Position numbers and translations under genes: made by a program
Source of the DNA: Caenibius sp.
GTDB taxonomy: Bacteria; Pseudomonadota; Alphaproteobacteria; Sphingomonadales; Sphingomonadaceae
Direction: 5' to 3'
DNA length: 42,079 bases
Assembly: GCA_030830695.1 (NCBI GenBank)
Contig: JAURML010000085.1
Span: 1 to 42,079, forward strand
Part shown: positions 22,558 through 30,549 of the stretch, piece by piece
How the letters are laid out: each line of letters starts with the position of its first letter
Numbering within the stretch: position 1 is the first letter of the stretch
The notes under the pieces: model-generated
The model's input: the letters and a program-made list of their open reading frames with translations, nothing else
The model's database searches: none
What the model was told of the DNA's origin: nothing

Positions 22558-23568
22558 ATGGCAAACGACGTCGCCCTCACCGTCAAGGCGCTCAAGACCT
22601 ACATCTACACCAACAACCGCTGCAACCGCGCGCTTGACGGTGTGTCGTTCGAGATCCGGCAGGGCAAGACCCTGTGCATCGTGGGCGAAAGCGGCTGCGG
22701 CAAAAGCGTGACGGCCGCCTCGATCATGCAGCTTTTGCCGACGCTGAGCCGGATCGAGGAGGGAGAGATCACCTATCACGGCCCGGACGGGCCTGTCCGG
22801 ATCGACCAGCTGCCGCGCGATGGCGCAAAGATGCGCGCCATCCGGGGCAAGGAAATCGCGATGATCTTTCAGGATCCGATGACGGCGCTCAACCCCGTCT
22901 ATTCGATCGGGTTCCAGATCAAGGAAATGCTGAAATACCACACCGGCCTTGGCCGGTCGGACAGGCATTCCAAGGCCATCGATCTTCTGCGGTCGATGGG
23001 CATTCCGCTGCCCAAAAAACGGGTCAACGAATATCCGCATCTCTATTCGGGCGGGATGCGGCAGCGGGCGATGATTGCCATCGGTATGTCGTGCAACCCC
23101 CGCATCCTGATCGCGGACGAGCCGACGACCGCGCTCGACGTGACGATTCAGGCCCAGATCTTCGAGTTGATGGATACGCTCAAGCGTGACCACGGCACCG
23201 CGATCATGCTGATCACCCATGACATGGGCGTGGTGGCCGAACTGGCCGATGACGTGGCCGTCATGTACATGGGCAACATCGTCGAGGCCGGTCCGGTGGG
23301 CAAGGTCCTGCGCAACCCGGTGCATCCCTATACCCGCGCGCTTCTGGATTCGATCCCGGTTCTGGGCCGGGGCAAGGATCAGGAGATCAAGGCCATTCCG
23401 GGCCAGACCCCCGATCCCTACAACCGGCCCAAGGGCTGCCAGTTCGCCGACCGCTGCGCCTATCGGATCGGGGCCTGCGACCAGATGCCGGACGAGATGC
23501 AGGTCGCCCCCGATCATCGCGTGACGTGCTGGCGCTACGAGGAGTTTGCGGCCGATGCAGCCGAATGA
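22558..23568 (+). CDS. ABC transporter ATP-binding protein, DppD type
   Basis: A 336-residue ATPase starting at ATG 22558, 5 bp after the permease stop. Walker A GESGCGKS (43-50), Q-loop IFQDPMTALNPV, signature YSGGMRQR, Walker B RILIADEPTTALDVT and H-loop MLITHDMG. The C-terminal oligopeptide-transporter extension carries the cysteine-rich segment GCQFADRCAYRIGACDQM (C-x6-C-x6-C type), which binds an iron-sulfur cluster in related proteins. It pairs with the DppF-type ATPase, with a 14-bp overlap at its 3' end. Confidence 0.93.
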   Translation: MANDVALTVKALKTYIYTNNRCNRALDGVSFEIRQGKTLCIVGESGCGKSVTAASIMQLLPTLSRIEEGEITYHGPDGPVRIDQLPRDGAKMRAIRGKEIAMIFQDPMTALNPVYSIGFQIKEMLKYHTGLGRSDRHSKAIDLLRSMGIPLPKKRVNEYPHLYSGGMRQRAMIAIGMSCNPRILIADEPTTALDVTIQAQIFELMDTLKRDHGTAIMLITHDMGVVAELADDVAVMYMGNIVEAGPVGKVLRNPVHPYTRALLDSIPVLGRGKDQEIKAIPGQTPDPYNRPKGCQFADRCAYRIGACDQMPDEMQVAPDHRVTCWRYEEFAADAAE

Positions 23569-24565
23569 CCCGATCCTGAAGCTGCGAGACGTGCAGGTGC
23601 ATTTCCCGGTGAAGACGGGTGTCTTCAAACGGGTGACGGGCCATGTCCGCGCGGTCGACGGCGTCGACCTCGATGTGCGGCGCGGTGAGGTTCTGGGCCT
23701 TGTCGGTGAAAGCGGTTGCGGCAAGACGACGCTCGGCAAGGCGATCCTGCAACTCGTCCGGGCGACGCAAGGCACCGTCACCTATTCGGGCGAGGACGGC
23801 GAGACCGAGCTTACCTCGCTCGATGACGCAGGGCTGTTTCGCTTCCGCAAACGGCTTCAGATCGTGTTTCAGGATCCCCATTCCTCGCTGAACCCGGCGT
23901 TCACCATCTTTGGCTCGCTCGAGGATCCGCTCCGCCACTACGGGGTCAAGACAAGGGAGGAACGCCGCAAGATCGTGGGCGACCTGCTCGAGGCCGTGAA
24001 CATGCGCCGCGAGTCGATGGATCGCTATCCGCATGAGTTTTCGGGCGGACAGAGGCAGCGGATCGGCATTGCCCGCGCGCTCAGCATCGAGCCCGAACTC
24101 ATCGTCTGCGACGAGGCCGTGAGCGCGCTCGACGTGTCGATCCAGGCGCAGGTGCTTCAGCTTCTGATGGCGCTGAAACGCGAAAAGAACCTGACCTATG
24201 TCTTCATCACCCACGATCTGAGCGTGACCGAATATCTCTGCGACCGGATCGCGGTGATGTATCTGGGCAAGATCGTCGAGCTGTGCGACGCCGAGGATCT
24301 TTATGCCAACACGCTGCACCCCTATTCCGAGGCGCTCCTCTCGGCCATTCCCGTGGCCGATCTCGACAAGAAGTCACGCCGGATTGTGCTCCAGGGCGAT
24401 GTGCCAAGCCCGGTGAACCCGCCGTCGGGCTGCCCGTTCCACCCGCGCTGCCGCTATGCCGTGGATCGCTGCAAGACCGAGGTGCCCGAGTTGCGCCGAT
24501 TCAAGTCGGCCAAGGGCGAACACATGGCCGCCTGCCACCTGATCGATCAACCACTGGCGGAGTAA
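23555..24565 (+). CDS. ABC transporter ATP-binding protein, DppF type
   Basis: A 336-residue ATPase. ATG 23555 has GAGGAG 10 nt upstream inside the previous gene; a TTG at 23546 is less likely. Walker A GESGCGKT (51-58), IVFQDPHSSLNPA, signature FSGGQRQR, Walker B LIVCDEAVSALDVS (a DEAVSALD form usual in DppF/OppF), H-loop FITHDLS. The C-terminal cysteine cluster is GCPFHPRCRYAVDRCKTE. With the DppD-type protein it energises the transporter. Confidence 0.93.
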   Translation: MQPNDPILKLRDVQVHFPVKTGVFKRVTGHVRAVDGVDLDVRRGEVLGLVGESGCGKTTLGKAILQLVRATQGTVTYSGEDGETELTSLDDAGLFRFRKRLQIVFQDPHSSLNPAFTIFGSLEDPLRHYGVKTREERRKIVGDLLEAVNMRRESMDRYPHEFSGGQRQRIGIARALSIEPELIVCDEAVSALDVSIQAQVLQLLMALKREKNLTYVFITHDLSVTEYLCDRIAVMYLGKIVELCDAEDLYANTLHPYSEALLSAIPVADLDKKSRRIVLQGDVPSPVNPPSGCPFHPRCRYAVDRCKTEVPELRRFKSAKGEHMAACHLIDQPLAE

Positions 24566-24591
24566 CCGCCCAGAACCGAAAGCCCATAGAT

Positions 24592-25521
24592 ATGGCAAAA
24601 TATGCGATCCACGATTTCAAGGGCGTGATCCCCGCCCTTGTCACGCCGTTCGACCTTGATGGCAGCCTGAACGAAGGGCTGCTGCGGGGCATCACCGCGT
24701 CGCTGGTGGCGCGCGGCGTCGATGGTCTTTACCTGACCGGCTCCACCGGCGAAGGCTTCATGATGAGCCCCGAGGAACGGATGCGCGCGGTCGAAACCGT
24801 CTGCACAGAGGTCGCGGGCCGCATTCCCGTCATGGTCCATGTGGGCGCGATCAGCACCTACCAGACCGTCGCGCTCGCCCGTCAGGCCGAGGCTGCGGGC
24901 GCCGATGCCATCTCGTCGGTGCCGCCGATCTACTGGCCCTTCACGCCCGATCAGGTCGCCAATTACTACGCTGACGTGACGGCCTCCACCTCGTTGCCGA
25001 TGGTCGTCTACAAGATTGCGCTCGCGGGCGAGATCGGGTTCGAGCTTCTGGCCCGGCTGGCCGCCATGCCGGGGATCGAAGGGGTCAAATACACCGCCCC
25101 CACCCATTTCGAGATCGGCCGCATCAAGGCCGAGATCGGCCCCGATTTCCGGGTCTTTTCCGGCGCCGACGAAATGGCGATGTCGGGGCTGGCCTTCGGG
25201 GCCGATGGCTTGATCGGGTCGTTCTACAACATCATCCCCGAGCTTTATGCCGATATCGTCGCGGCCATGGCCGAAGGCCGGATCGCGGATGCCAAGGCGT
25301 TGCAGGACAAGGCCAACGCGATCATCTTCTTCACGCTCAAGCAATATCCGATGTCGGCGGTCAAGCGGATCATGGCGTGGCAGGGTGCCGATGCCGGCTA
25401 TTGCCGCAAGCCGTTCGACAATTACGAGACGCCCGAGGCGGAAGCCGCGCTCAAGGACGCCTACCGCGCCTTCCGCGACGCGCATGGCCTCGCCGAAACC
25501 GGGTTTCTGCCCGACCTTTAG
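24592..25521 (+). CDS. N-acetylneuraminate lyase-like aldolase (DHDPS/NAL family)
   Basis: 309 residues. The class I aldolase barrel shows GSTGEGF (50-56, the pyruvate carboxylate loop; NAL usually has GSTGE, DHDPS GTTGE), the tyrosine of VVYKI (Y140), Schiff-base lysine in GVKYTAP (K166), then FSGADEMAMSGLAFGADGLIGSFYNIIPELY and a late YCRKPF, both strongly like bacterial sialic acid lyases. NAL cleaves Neu5Ac or a relative to pyruvate and an N-acyl mannosamine. It is the last gene of the transporter operon, so transport and cleavage are co-regulated. In E. coli NanA the residue after the catalytic Tyr is N; here K, so substrate preference may differ. Confidence 0.82.
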   Translation: MAKYAIHDFKGVIPALVTPFDLDGSLNEGLLRGITASLVARGVDGLYLTGSTGEGFMMSPEERMRAVETVCTEVAGRIPVMVHVGAISTYQTVALARQAEAAGADAISSVPPIYWPFTPDQVANYYADVTASTSLPMVVYKIALAGEIGFELLARLAAMPGIEGVKYTAPTHFEIGRIKAEIGPDFRVFSGADEMAMSGLAFGADGLIGSFYNIIPELYADIVAAMAEGRIADAKALQDKANAIIFFTLKQYPMSAVKRIMAWQGADAGYCRKPFDNYETPEAEAALKDAYRAFRDAHGLAETGFLPDL

Positions 25522-25730
25522 AGGGCCGCAACCGAAAAGAGGTTCCTTCTCCGCCCTTCGCGGGTGGGTCAATTCCGGGAATATAGACCATTGGGCCGGT
25601 GCCGCCTTGGCTGCAACGAACGGCGTTGCTTCTTAGGAACCCTGCGGAACAACTCTCAAGGCCGACGACTTAATTGCAGTCGCGACCGGCCCAAAGCCGT
25701 CTAGGATCGGAAAGCGTCGGACAGTTGTTC

Positions 25731-26581
25731 TTAGGTTCGCATCCGCTGCAGCCAGTTCACCGTCAGAGCATTGAATAATTCTGGTTGCTCCCAAGCCAGA
25801 CTGTGACCTGCACAATCCAGCACTGCCAGTGTCGCTCTTGGATATCTCTCGAGCCCGTCCATCATGTCCTGATACCCCGCCATCGCGTCCTGACGCCCAT
25901 TGACGATAAGACAAGGCCTTTCAAACCTGCACGCTGGCTTGGAAAGTTCAAAACTGAAATTGAAGTTGTCCCGGATCCTCTCCGCCAAATGCGGATCGAC
26001 AAGCTTTGATGCAGACACCTTGGTGTTTTCGATCTTCTCAAGGATATCGGGTCTTTGAACAACAAGGCGAGAAAACCGCGCTCTGGCCTCGGGAGACGCC
26101 GAGGCGACCCATTCTTCGGGTATTTCAACAAGTGTTTGATGCTGAGGGCGCCAATTGGCTGATGTACCCGGCATGGCGTCCGCAACGATCAACATCATCC
26201 CTAGGATGTCGTTCGGTCTGGTATGCGCCAAGCCCATCGCGTGATAGCTCCCGCGGGACTCACCGATCACGGCGAACTTTTCTCCCTCGAAGGCCGTATC
26301 CATGAAAGAGCCAATCAGTTCAAGACATCATCTTGGCTCACAACACTGTCGTCGACTGCGGATCTCCCATGTCCCGGCAGATCTATGTAGACGCGCCGCC
26401 AGCCCACCAAGCCGTCGAAGACGGGCTCGATAGCGTCTATCATATGCCTGTGATCAAGGCCCCCACCATGCATTACCAATATGGGAATACCTTCGCCGCA
26501 GCTCACCGCATGAATGCGACCCATTTGTAGTTCGATGTGCACGACTGGCCCTCCCTGATTGGGAACCATATCGATTCGCAT
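25731..26581 (-). pseudogene. Alpha/beta hydrolase, frameshifted
   Basis: Two minus-strand frames join to one hydrolase. The first (start about 26581 or 26569) runs through IPILVMHGGGLDHRHM (oxyanion HGG) and RVYIDLPGHGRSAVDDS and stops at 26315. The second begins in ELIGSFMDTAFEGEKFAVIG with the nucleophile elbow GESRGS, and ends with the catalytic His in CAGHSLAWEQP. The frames meet near 26315-26322; adding one base after DDVL restores continuity. Base composition is lower in GC than the island genes. The flank 25522-25730 shows no gene. The neighbouring IS element inserted just upstream of its start. Confidence 0.75.
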
Positions 26582-26643
26582 CGAAAGAGTCAGGTTTGTC
26601 CGCACTGCGGACGTTGTTGCCAGTCGCAGCGAATGCCCTGTGT

Positions 26644-26656
26644 GGATGGCTCCTGC
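26644..26656 (+). repeat. Right subterminal inverted repeat of IS1111-type element 2
   Basis: GGATGGCTCCTGC matches the complement of 27968-27980 (GCAGGAGCCACCC) at 12 of 13 positions. Confidence 0.75.
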
Positions 26657-26702
26657 ATAGCAAGACATTTTTGATCTGATTTGTGCGTTTGTCAGAAGCA
26701 GT

Positions 26703-26820
26703 CATGTGTCCGGCCTGTTTGCGCGGTTTTGACCGCTGGCCTTGATGGGTTCCGCAAACCAAGTCCCTTACAGCTTAGCGGGCTATGACGCCCGGGACAT
26801 TCGGCGGGGTGTCTTGGTTT
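26703..26820 (-). ncRNA. Putative IS1111 guide RNA of element 2
   Basis: Reading the minus strand downstream of the transposase stop: an 8-bp outer stem AAACCAAG/CTTGGTTT (26813-26820 with 26756-26763) encloses CGAATGTCC (26803-26795), matching the element's outer right flank CGAATGCCC at 8 of 9, then a cap hairpin CGGGC-GTCATA-GCCCG (26794-26779), then AAGCTG (26776-26771), identical to the outer left flank. A second loop carries CCCATCA (26749-26743), which equals the left-end junction, and ACACATG (26709-26703), sharing ACACA with the right end, around AGCGGT/ACCGC-type pairing. Same order as in element 1. Exact RNA ends are unknown. Confidence 0.6.
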
Positions 26821-26858
26821 TGGCGGCTGACTTATGCACCATCATCTCGCGGGTCTTG

Positions 26859-27903
26859 CTAACTCGTTGTTCCTTTCTTCTCAGGCTGCCGCACGGGGCT
26901 GTTAGTTTCATCGCGGGTCAGGACAGCCCAGACGATCCGGGCGGTCTTGTTAGCCATGGCGACGGATGCAACACGTGCAGCTTTGCGTTCGAGCAGTGAC
27001 GTCAGCCACTTGCTGGCACTTTCGGGGTGGGACCGTGTTTGTCGGACCAGGGATGTCATGCCGACGACAAGCAACGATCGCAAATATTGATCGCCCATCT
27101 TGGTGATCCGCCCCAGCTTTTCCTTCCCTCCGCTGGATTTATTCGCAGGCGTCAAGCCCAGCCAGGCGGCAAACTCCCGGCCATTACAGAACCGATGCCC
27201 GTCGCCGATGCTGGCGATGATCGCAGAGGCCGTCACCGCGCCGACGCCGGGTATCGTGCGCAACAAACGGACACGCGCATCTTCTTTGGCCACTTGCTTG
27301 AGGCGCTCTTCATACCATCGGACCCGCTTATGCAAAGCCATCAGCTGTTCGGACAGATTGCGTATCACTTCATTGGCTATATCGGGTAGACCGAGAACTT
27401 CACCTAGCGTAATGTTCTCGGCGAAGCCAATCACCCGGGCTAGCCCTCTTGGAATGTAAACGCCAAACTCGGCAACCAGGCCACGTAGGCCGTTGATCAG
27501 CTGCGTCCTTTGACGAACCAAAAGGTCGCGAGCCCGATGAAGCGATAGCTGGGCTTGTTTCTCCAACCGTTTTGATCGCAACAAAGCGCATCGTGGGTCG
27601 TGTCACTGCTTCACAGATTGCCTCAGCGTCGATTGCGTCTGACTTCCCTCGCTTGACGTAGGACTTCACATACATCGGCGGGATCAAACGCACCTCGTGG
27701 CCCAAGGCCGTCAACTCGCGGGCCCAATGATGGGCGCTGCTGCAAGACTCCATGCCGATCAGGCAGGGTTCTAACTTAGCAAAGTACGGCAGAAACTGCG
27801 CCCGTCTCAGGGGCTTGTTGAACAACACATCGTCTTTCTCTGCGATACCATGAACTTGGAAAACGTTCTTGGCCAGGTCAACGCCGATTGTGGTAACTTG
27901 CAT
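26859..27903 (-). pseudogene. IS110-family (IS1111-type) transposase, frameshifted
   Basis: The start ATG 27903 leads through GVDLAKNVFQVHG (D), GMESCSSAHHWAR (E) and KSDAIDAEAI (D..D) up to MRFVAIKTV. There an extra base (the CC at 27563-27564) shifts the frame. The remainder continues in the next frame as EKQAQLSLHRARDLLVRQRTQ and on through IPGVGAVTASA, AAWLGLTPANKSSGGKEKLG to the stop at 26859. The total of 1045 bases is 348 codons plus one base. The DEDD half and the serine half are thus separated. Amino acid identity with copy 1 is clearly partial, so this is a different element, not a recent duplicate. Confidence 0.88.
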
Positions 27904-27967
27904 GGGGTGGCTCCTCTCAAAGCAGATTTAGACACCTGCATTATGGCGCATTGCGACGCCGGTTGGA

Positions 27968-27980
27968 GCAGGAGCCACCC
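27968..27980 (+). repeat. Left subterminal inverted repeat of IS1111-type element 2
   Basis: GCAGGAGCCACCC pairs with 26644-26656. It also forms a local stem with TGGGGTGGCTCCT at 27903-27915 at the transposase start. Confidence 0.75.
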
Positions 27981-28146
27981 ACCCCATCAGCTTCCTGCGG
28001 GCCTGCTTCAGCGGCAGTGCTGACAAGCTGGCAGATTGAAAGGCTGCAAAGGGCTTTGAGCGGTCATCCGACGATGTGGCTCGGAAAACCGGCCGGATGT
28101 CTGACGGTCTATGCCTGCCGGGGCTCCTCTTGCCAGATCATGCGCA

Positions 28147-29175
28147 CTAGTGCCTCGGCACGGAATCGACCAGCGCGCGGGCGGTGTCGTAGAACAGCGC
28201 CTTCCGCTGCGCCTCGGTCAGGCCAATCTGGCGGGCGCCGCGCTTCATGGCGCGGAGTTGTTCGTAGCGGATGAAGGTCATGTCGGGCAGACAATGGCCC
28301 AGCGTCAGGCTGTGATTGCCGAGGTGCAGCAGGCTCCATGCCCGGCCGAAGGCGATGTATTTGCCGCGCATCGGGCCGATCAGGTCGTCGCTTCCATACA
28401 TCACCCGGTCGACGCCGACCCCGGTATAGAGCGCATCGAGCGCATCGGCCTCGCAGACGGTGGAGGTGTCGTACCAGATGTTCGGGATGCCACGCAGGGA
28501 AGCCGCCGCCGCTTCGATCGCCCAGGCGGAATAGCTGCGCGCGCAATGGGCAAGGCACCATTTGGCGCCCGGATAGCGCTCGGTCAGATCGCGCAGATCG
28601 CGGATGTTGTCCGGGTCCGCGATGGCGTCGCGTTTGGACAGGTGCATCATGATGATGAGGCCCAGCTCATCGGCCAGCGCGATCTGCGGTTCGGGCAGGA
28701 AGTCGGTGATCCGGGCCTCCGCAGGCGGTGCGCCGCGGGCGTAGACAAGATAGGGTTTCAGCCCGATCAGCCCGGTCCGCGCCAACGTCGCGCGGATGTG
28801 CCCGACCGTCATCTCCGGTTGGACGAGCATCAACCCCGCCGATCGCGGGGCGCCCGAGACCTCGGCCGCGATGAGCGCATTGGCGGCCTTGGTATCGATC
28901 GGGCGTGGATAGGGGAAGGGGAAGGACAGCCGGTCGACCTCGCGCCCGGGCATCAGGGCCGCATCTACGGCATCGGCGATCGCCTTTGTGGCCCGTGGGA
29001 AATAGGTGCCGATGCTCGGCGCATAGGGGCCGGTGGCCTTGGCGGGATCGGTGTAATGGGTCCAGTCATGCAGATGCGTATGGACATCGAAGACCCGTGC
29101 GGGAACGAAGTCGTTCAGCTCCTCCTCCCATATCCGGGTGTCGAGTACGCAGGGGGCCCAATGCGGATCGCTCAT
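28147..29175 (-). CDS. Amidohydrolase family 2 (TIM-barrel metal hydrolase)
   Basis: A 342-residue protein. ATG 29175 has AAGG at good spacing; ATG 29181 is two codons earlier. The HxH metal motif is in FDVHTHLHDW (H32, H34). Later come MMHLSKRDA (His), WCLAHCARSY (His) and the catalytic Asp in MYGSDDLIGP. This is the amidohydrolase_2 (ACMSD/2-pyrone-4,6-dicarboxylate lactonase) pattern: lactone hydrolysis or non-oxidative decarboxylation are the usual reactions. Divergent from the aminotransferase gene with operator D between. It lies beyond the decayed IS patch but belongs to module 1 through that operator. Confidence 0.82.
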   Translation of the reverse strand: MSDPHWAPCVLDTRIWEEELNDFVPARVFDVHTHLHDWTHYTDPAKATGPYAPSIGTYFPRATKAIADAVDAALMPGREVDRLSFPFPYPRPIDTKAANALIAAEVSGAPRSAGLMLVQPEMTVGHIRATLARTGLIGLKPYLVYARGAPPAEARITDFLPEPQIALADELGLIIMMHLSKRDAIADPDNIRDLRDLTERYPGAKWCLAHCARSYSAWAIEAAAASLRGIPNIWYDTSTVCEADALDALYTGVGVDRVMYGSDDLIGPMRGKYIAFGRAWSLLHLGNHSLTLGHCLPDMTFIRYEQLRAMKRGARQIGLTEAQRKALFYDTARALVDSVPRH

Positions 29176-29194
29176 CTTCATGCCTTGTGATGGA

Positions 29195-29216
29195 TCATGT
29201 TAACATCATAACATGA
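29195..29216 (+). promoter_or_regulatory. Operator-like site D (perfect palindrome)
   Basis: TCATGTTA-ACATCA-TAACATGA is a perfect 8-6-8 inverted repeat in the 65-bp gap between the divergent amidohydrolase and aminotransferase genes. It is the best example of the motif shared with sites A, B and C and defines its centre and spacing. Confidence 0.7.
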
Positions 29217-29240
29217 TAACACTGGCGCAGGGAGGTTGCG

Positions 29241-30545
29241 ATGAACAAGGGGCAAGCGCTCTGGGATCGGGCGAAATCGGTCATCCCCGGCGGCAACATG
29301 CTGCTGTCCAAGCGGGCCGAGATGCATTTGCCCGACATCTGGCCCGCCTATTTCTCGCGCGCAGCGGGGGTGACGGTCTGGGATCTGGAGAATCGGGCAT
29401 TCACCGACATGTCGCTGATGAGCGTGGGTACCAATACGCTGGGCTATGGCCATCCGTCGGTCGATGCCGCTGTGCGCGGCGTGATCGACGCGGGCAACAT
29501 GTCGACCCTCAACGCCCCCGAAGAGGTGGCGCTGGCCGAACGTCTGGTGGCGCTGCATCCATGGGCCGACATGGCCCGTTTCGCCCGTTCGGGCGGGGAG
29601 GCCAATGCCATCGCGATCCGCATCGCCCGCGCGGCCAGTGGGCGCGACGGCGTGGCGATCTGCGGCTATCACGGCTGGCATGACTGGTATCTGGCCGCCA
29701 ATCTTGGCGATGCGGCCGGTCTGGACGGGCATCTGCTGCCCGGACTTGATCCGGCGGGTGTTCCGCGTGATCTGGCGGGCTCGGTCTTTCCGTTTGCCTA
29801 CAACGATCTGGAAGCGCTGAAATCGCTGGTCACGGACCAGAAGATCGGCGTCATCAAGATGGAGGTGTCACGCAGCGCCGATCCCGCCCCCGGTTTTCTT
29901 CAGGCCGTCCGCGACATCGCGGATGCGCATGGCATCGTCCTGATCTTTGACGAATGCACCTCGGGCTTCCGGCAGGCCTTTGGCGGGTTGCACAAGATCT
30001 ACGGCGTCGATCCCGATATGGCCGTCTTTGGCAAGGCGCTGGGCAATGGCTATGCGATCACCGCCGTGATCGGGCGGCGCGCGGTCATGGATGCTGCGCA
30101 ATCGACCTTCATCAGCTCTACCTTCTGGACCGAGAGGATCGGCCCCGTCGCGGCGCTTGCCACGCTCGATGCGATGGAAGACTGCCGGTCGTGGGAGGTC
30201 ATCACCGAAACCGGGCGCGAGATCACCCGCCGCTGGCAGGACCTTGCCGCCTCGCATGGTCTGACGATCCGCACACGGGGCCTGCCGGCGCTGACCGGCT
30301 TTGACATTCCGGGCGCGCGTGGTCTGATCTACAAGACGCTGATCACGCAGGAAATGCTCAAGGCCGGATACCTTGCGGGCACCAGTGTCTATGTCAGCAC
30401 GGAACACCGGCCCGACGTGGTGGATCGCTATTTCGAGGCGCTGGATCCGGTCTTTGCCCTGATTGCCGAGTGCGAGGACGGGCGCGATCCAGAGGCGCTG
30501 CTTGACGGGCCGGTGTGTCATTCGGGCTTTTCGCGGCTCGCCTGA
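29241..30545 (+). CDS. Class III PLP aminotransferase, glutamate-1-semialdehyde aminomutase-like
   Basis: 434 residues, with GGGAGG upstream of ATG 29241. The fold I aminotransferase signature is present: FARSGGEANAIAIRIARAAS (PLP phosphate loop), YHGWHDWY, FDECTSGFR (D of the DExxxG motif) and the PLP lysine in VFGKALGNGYA (K265). STFWTERIGP is the GSA-aminomutase-like T/S loop. GSA-type members outside tetrapyrrole synthesis are common in amino-sugar and nonulosonate loci, where they move an amino group on a modified sugar or sugar acid. Here it likely removes one. The true hemL is expected elsewhere. Confidence 0.83.
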   Translation: MNKGQALWDRAKSVIPGGNMLLSKRAEMHLPDIWPAYFSRAAGVTVWDLENRAFTDMSLMSVGTNTLGYGHPSVDAAVRGVIDAGNMSTLNAPEEVALAERLVALHPWADMARFARSGGEANAIAIRIARAASGRDGVAICGYHGWHDWYLAANLGDAAGLDGHLLPGLDPAGVPRDLAGSVFPFAYNDLEALKSLVTDQKIGVIKMEVSRSADPAPGFLQAVRDIADAHGIVLIFDECTSGFRQAFGGLHKIYGVDPDMAVFGKALGNGYAITAVIGRRAVMDAAQSTFISSTFWTERIGPVAALATLDAMEDCRSWEVITETGREITRRWQDLAASHGLTIRTRGLPALTGFDIPGARGLIYKTLITQEMLKAGYLAGTSVYVSTEHRPDVVDRYFEALDPVFALIAECEDGRDPEALLDGPVCHSGFSRLA

Positions 30546-30549
30546 GCGT

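Larger units (their letters stand above)
26639..27987 (-). mobile_element. IS110 family element, IS1111-type, copy 2
   Basis: About 1.35 kb on the minus strand, not the same element as copy 1 but with the same layout: left end (at 27987) reads ATGGGGTGG inward, as in copy 1; subterminal inverted repeats are 27968-27980 and 26644-26656 (12 of 13 matching); transposase; then a non-coding right end with a guide-RNA-like structure. Outer flanks are CGAATGC (26630-26636) and, past the core CA, GCTTCC (27990-27995). The plus-strand segment 27988-28146 beyond the IS shows no convincing gene. Confidence 0.75.

Noticed and set aside
27951-28274. Possible AraC-type fragment on the plus strand (LTSWQIERLQRALSG)
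   Set aside because: Only a few residues resemble the helix-turn-helix entry. No second helix or continuation is found in any frame without shifts.
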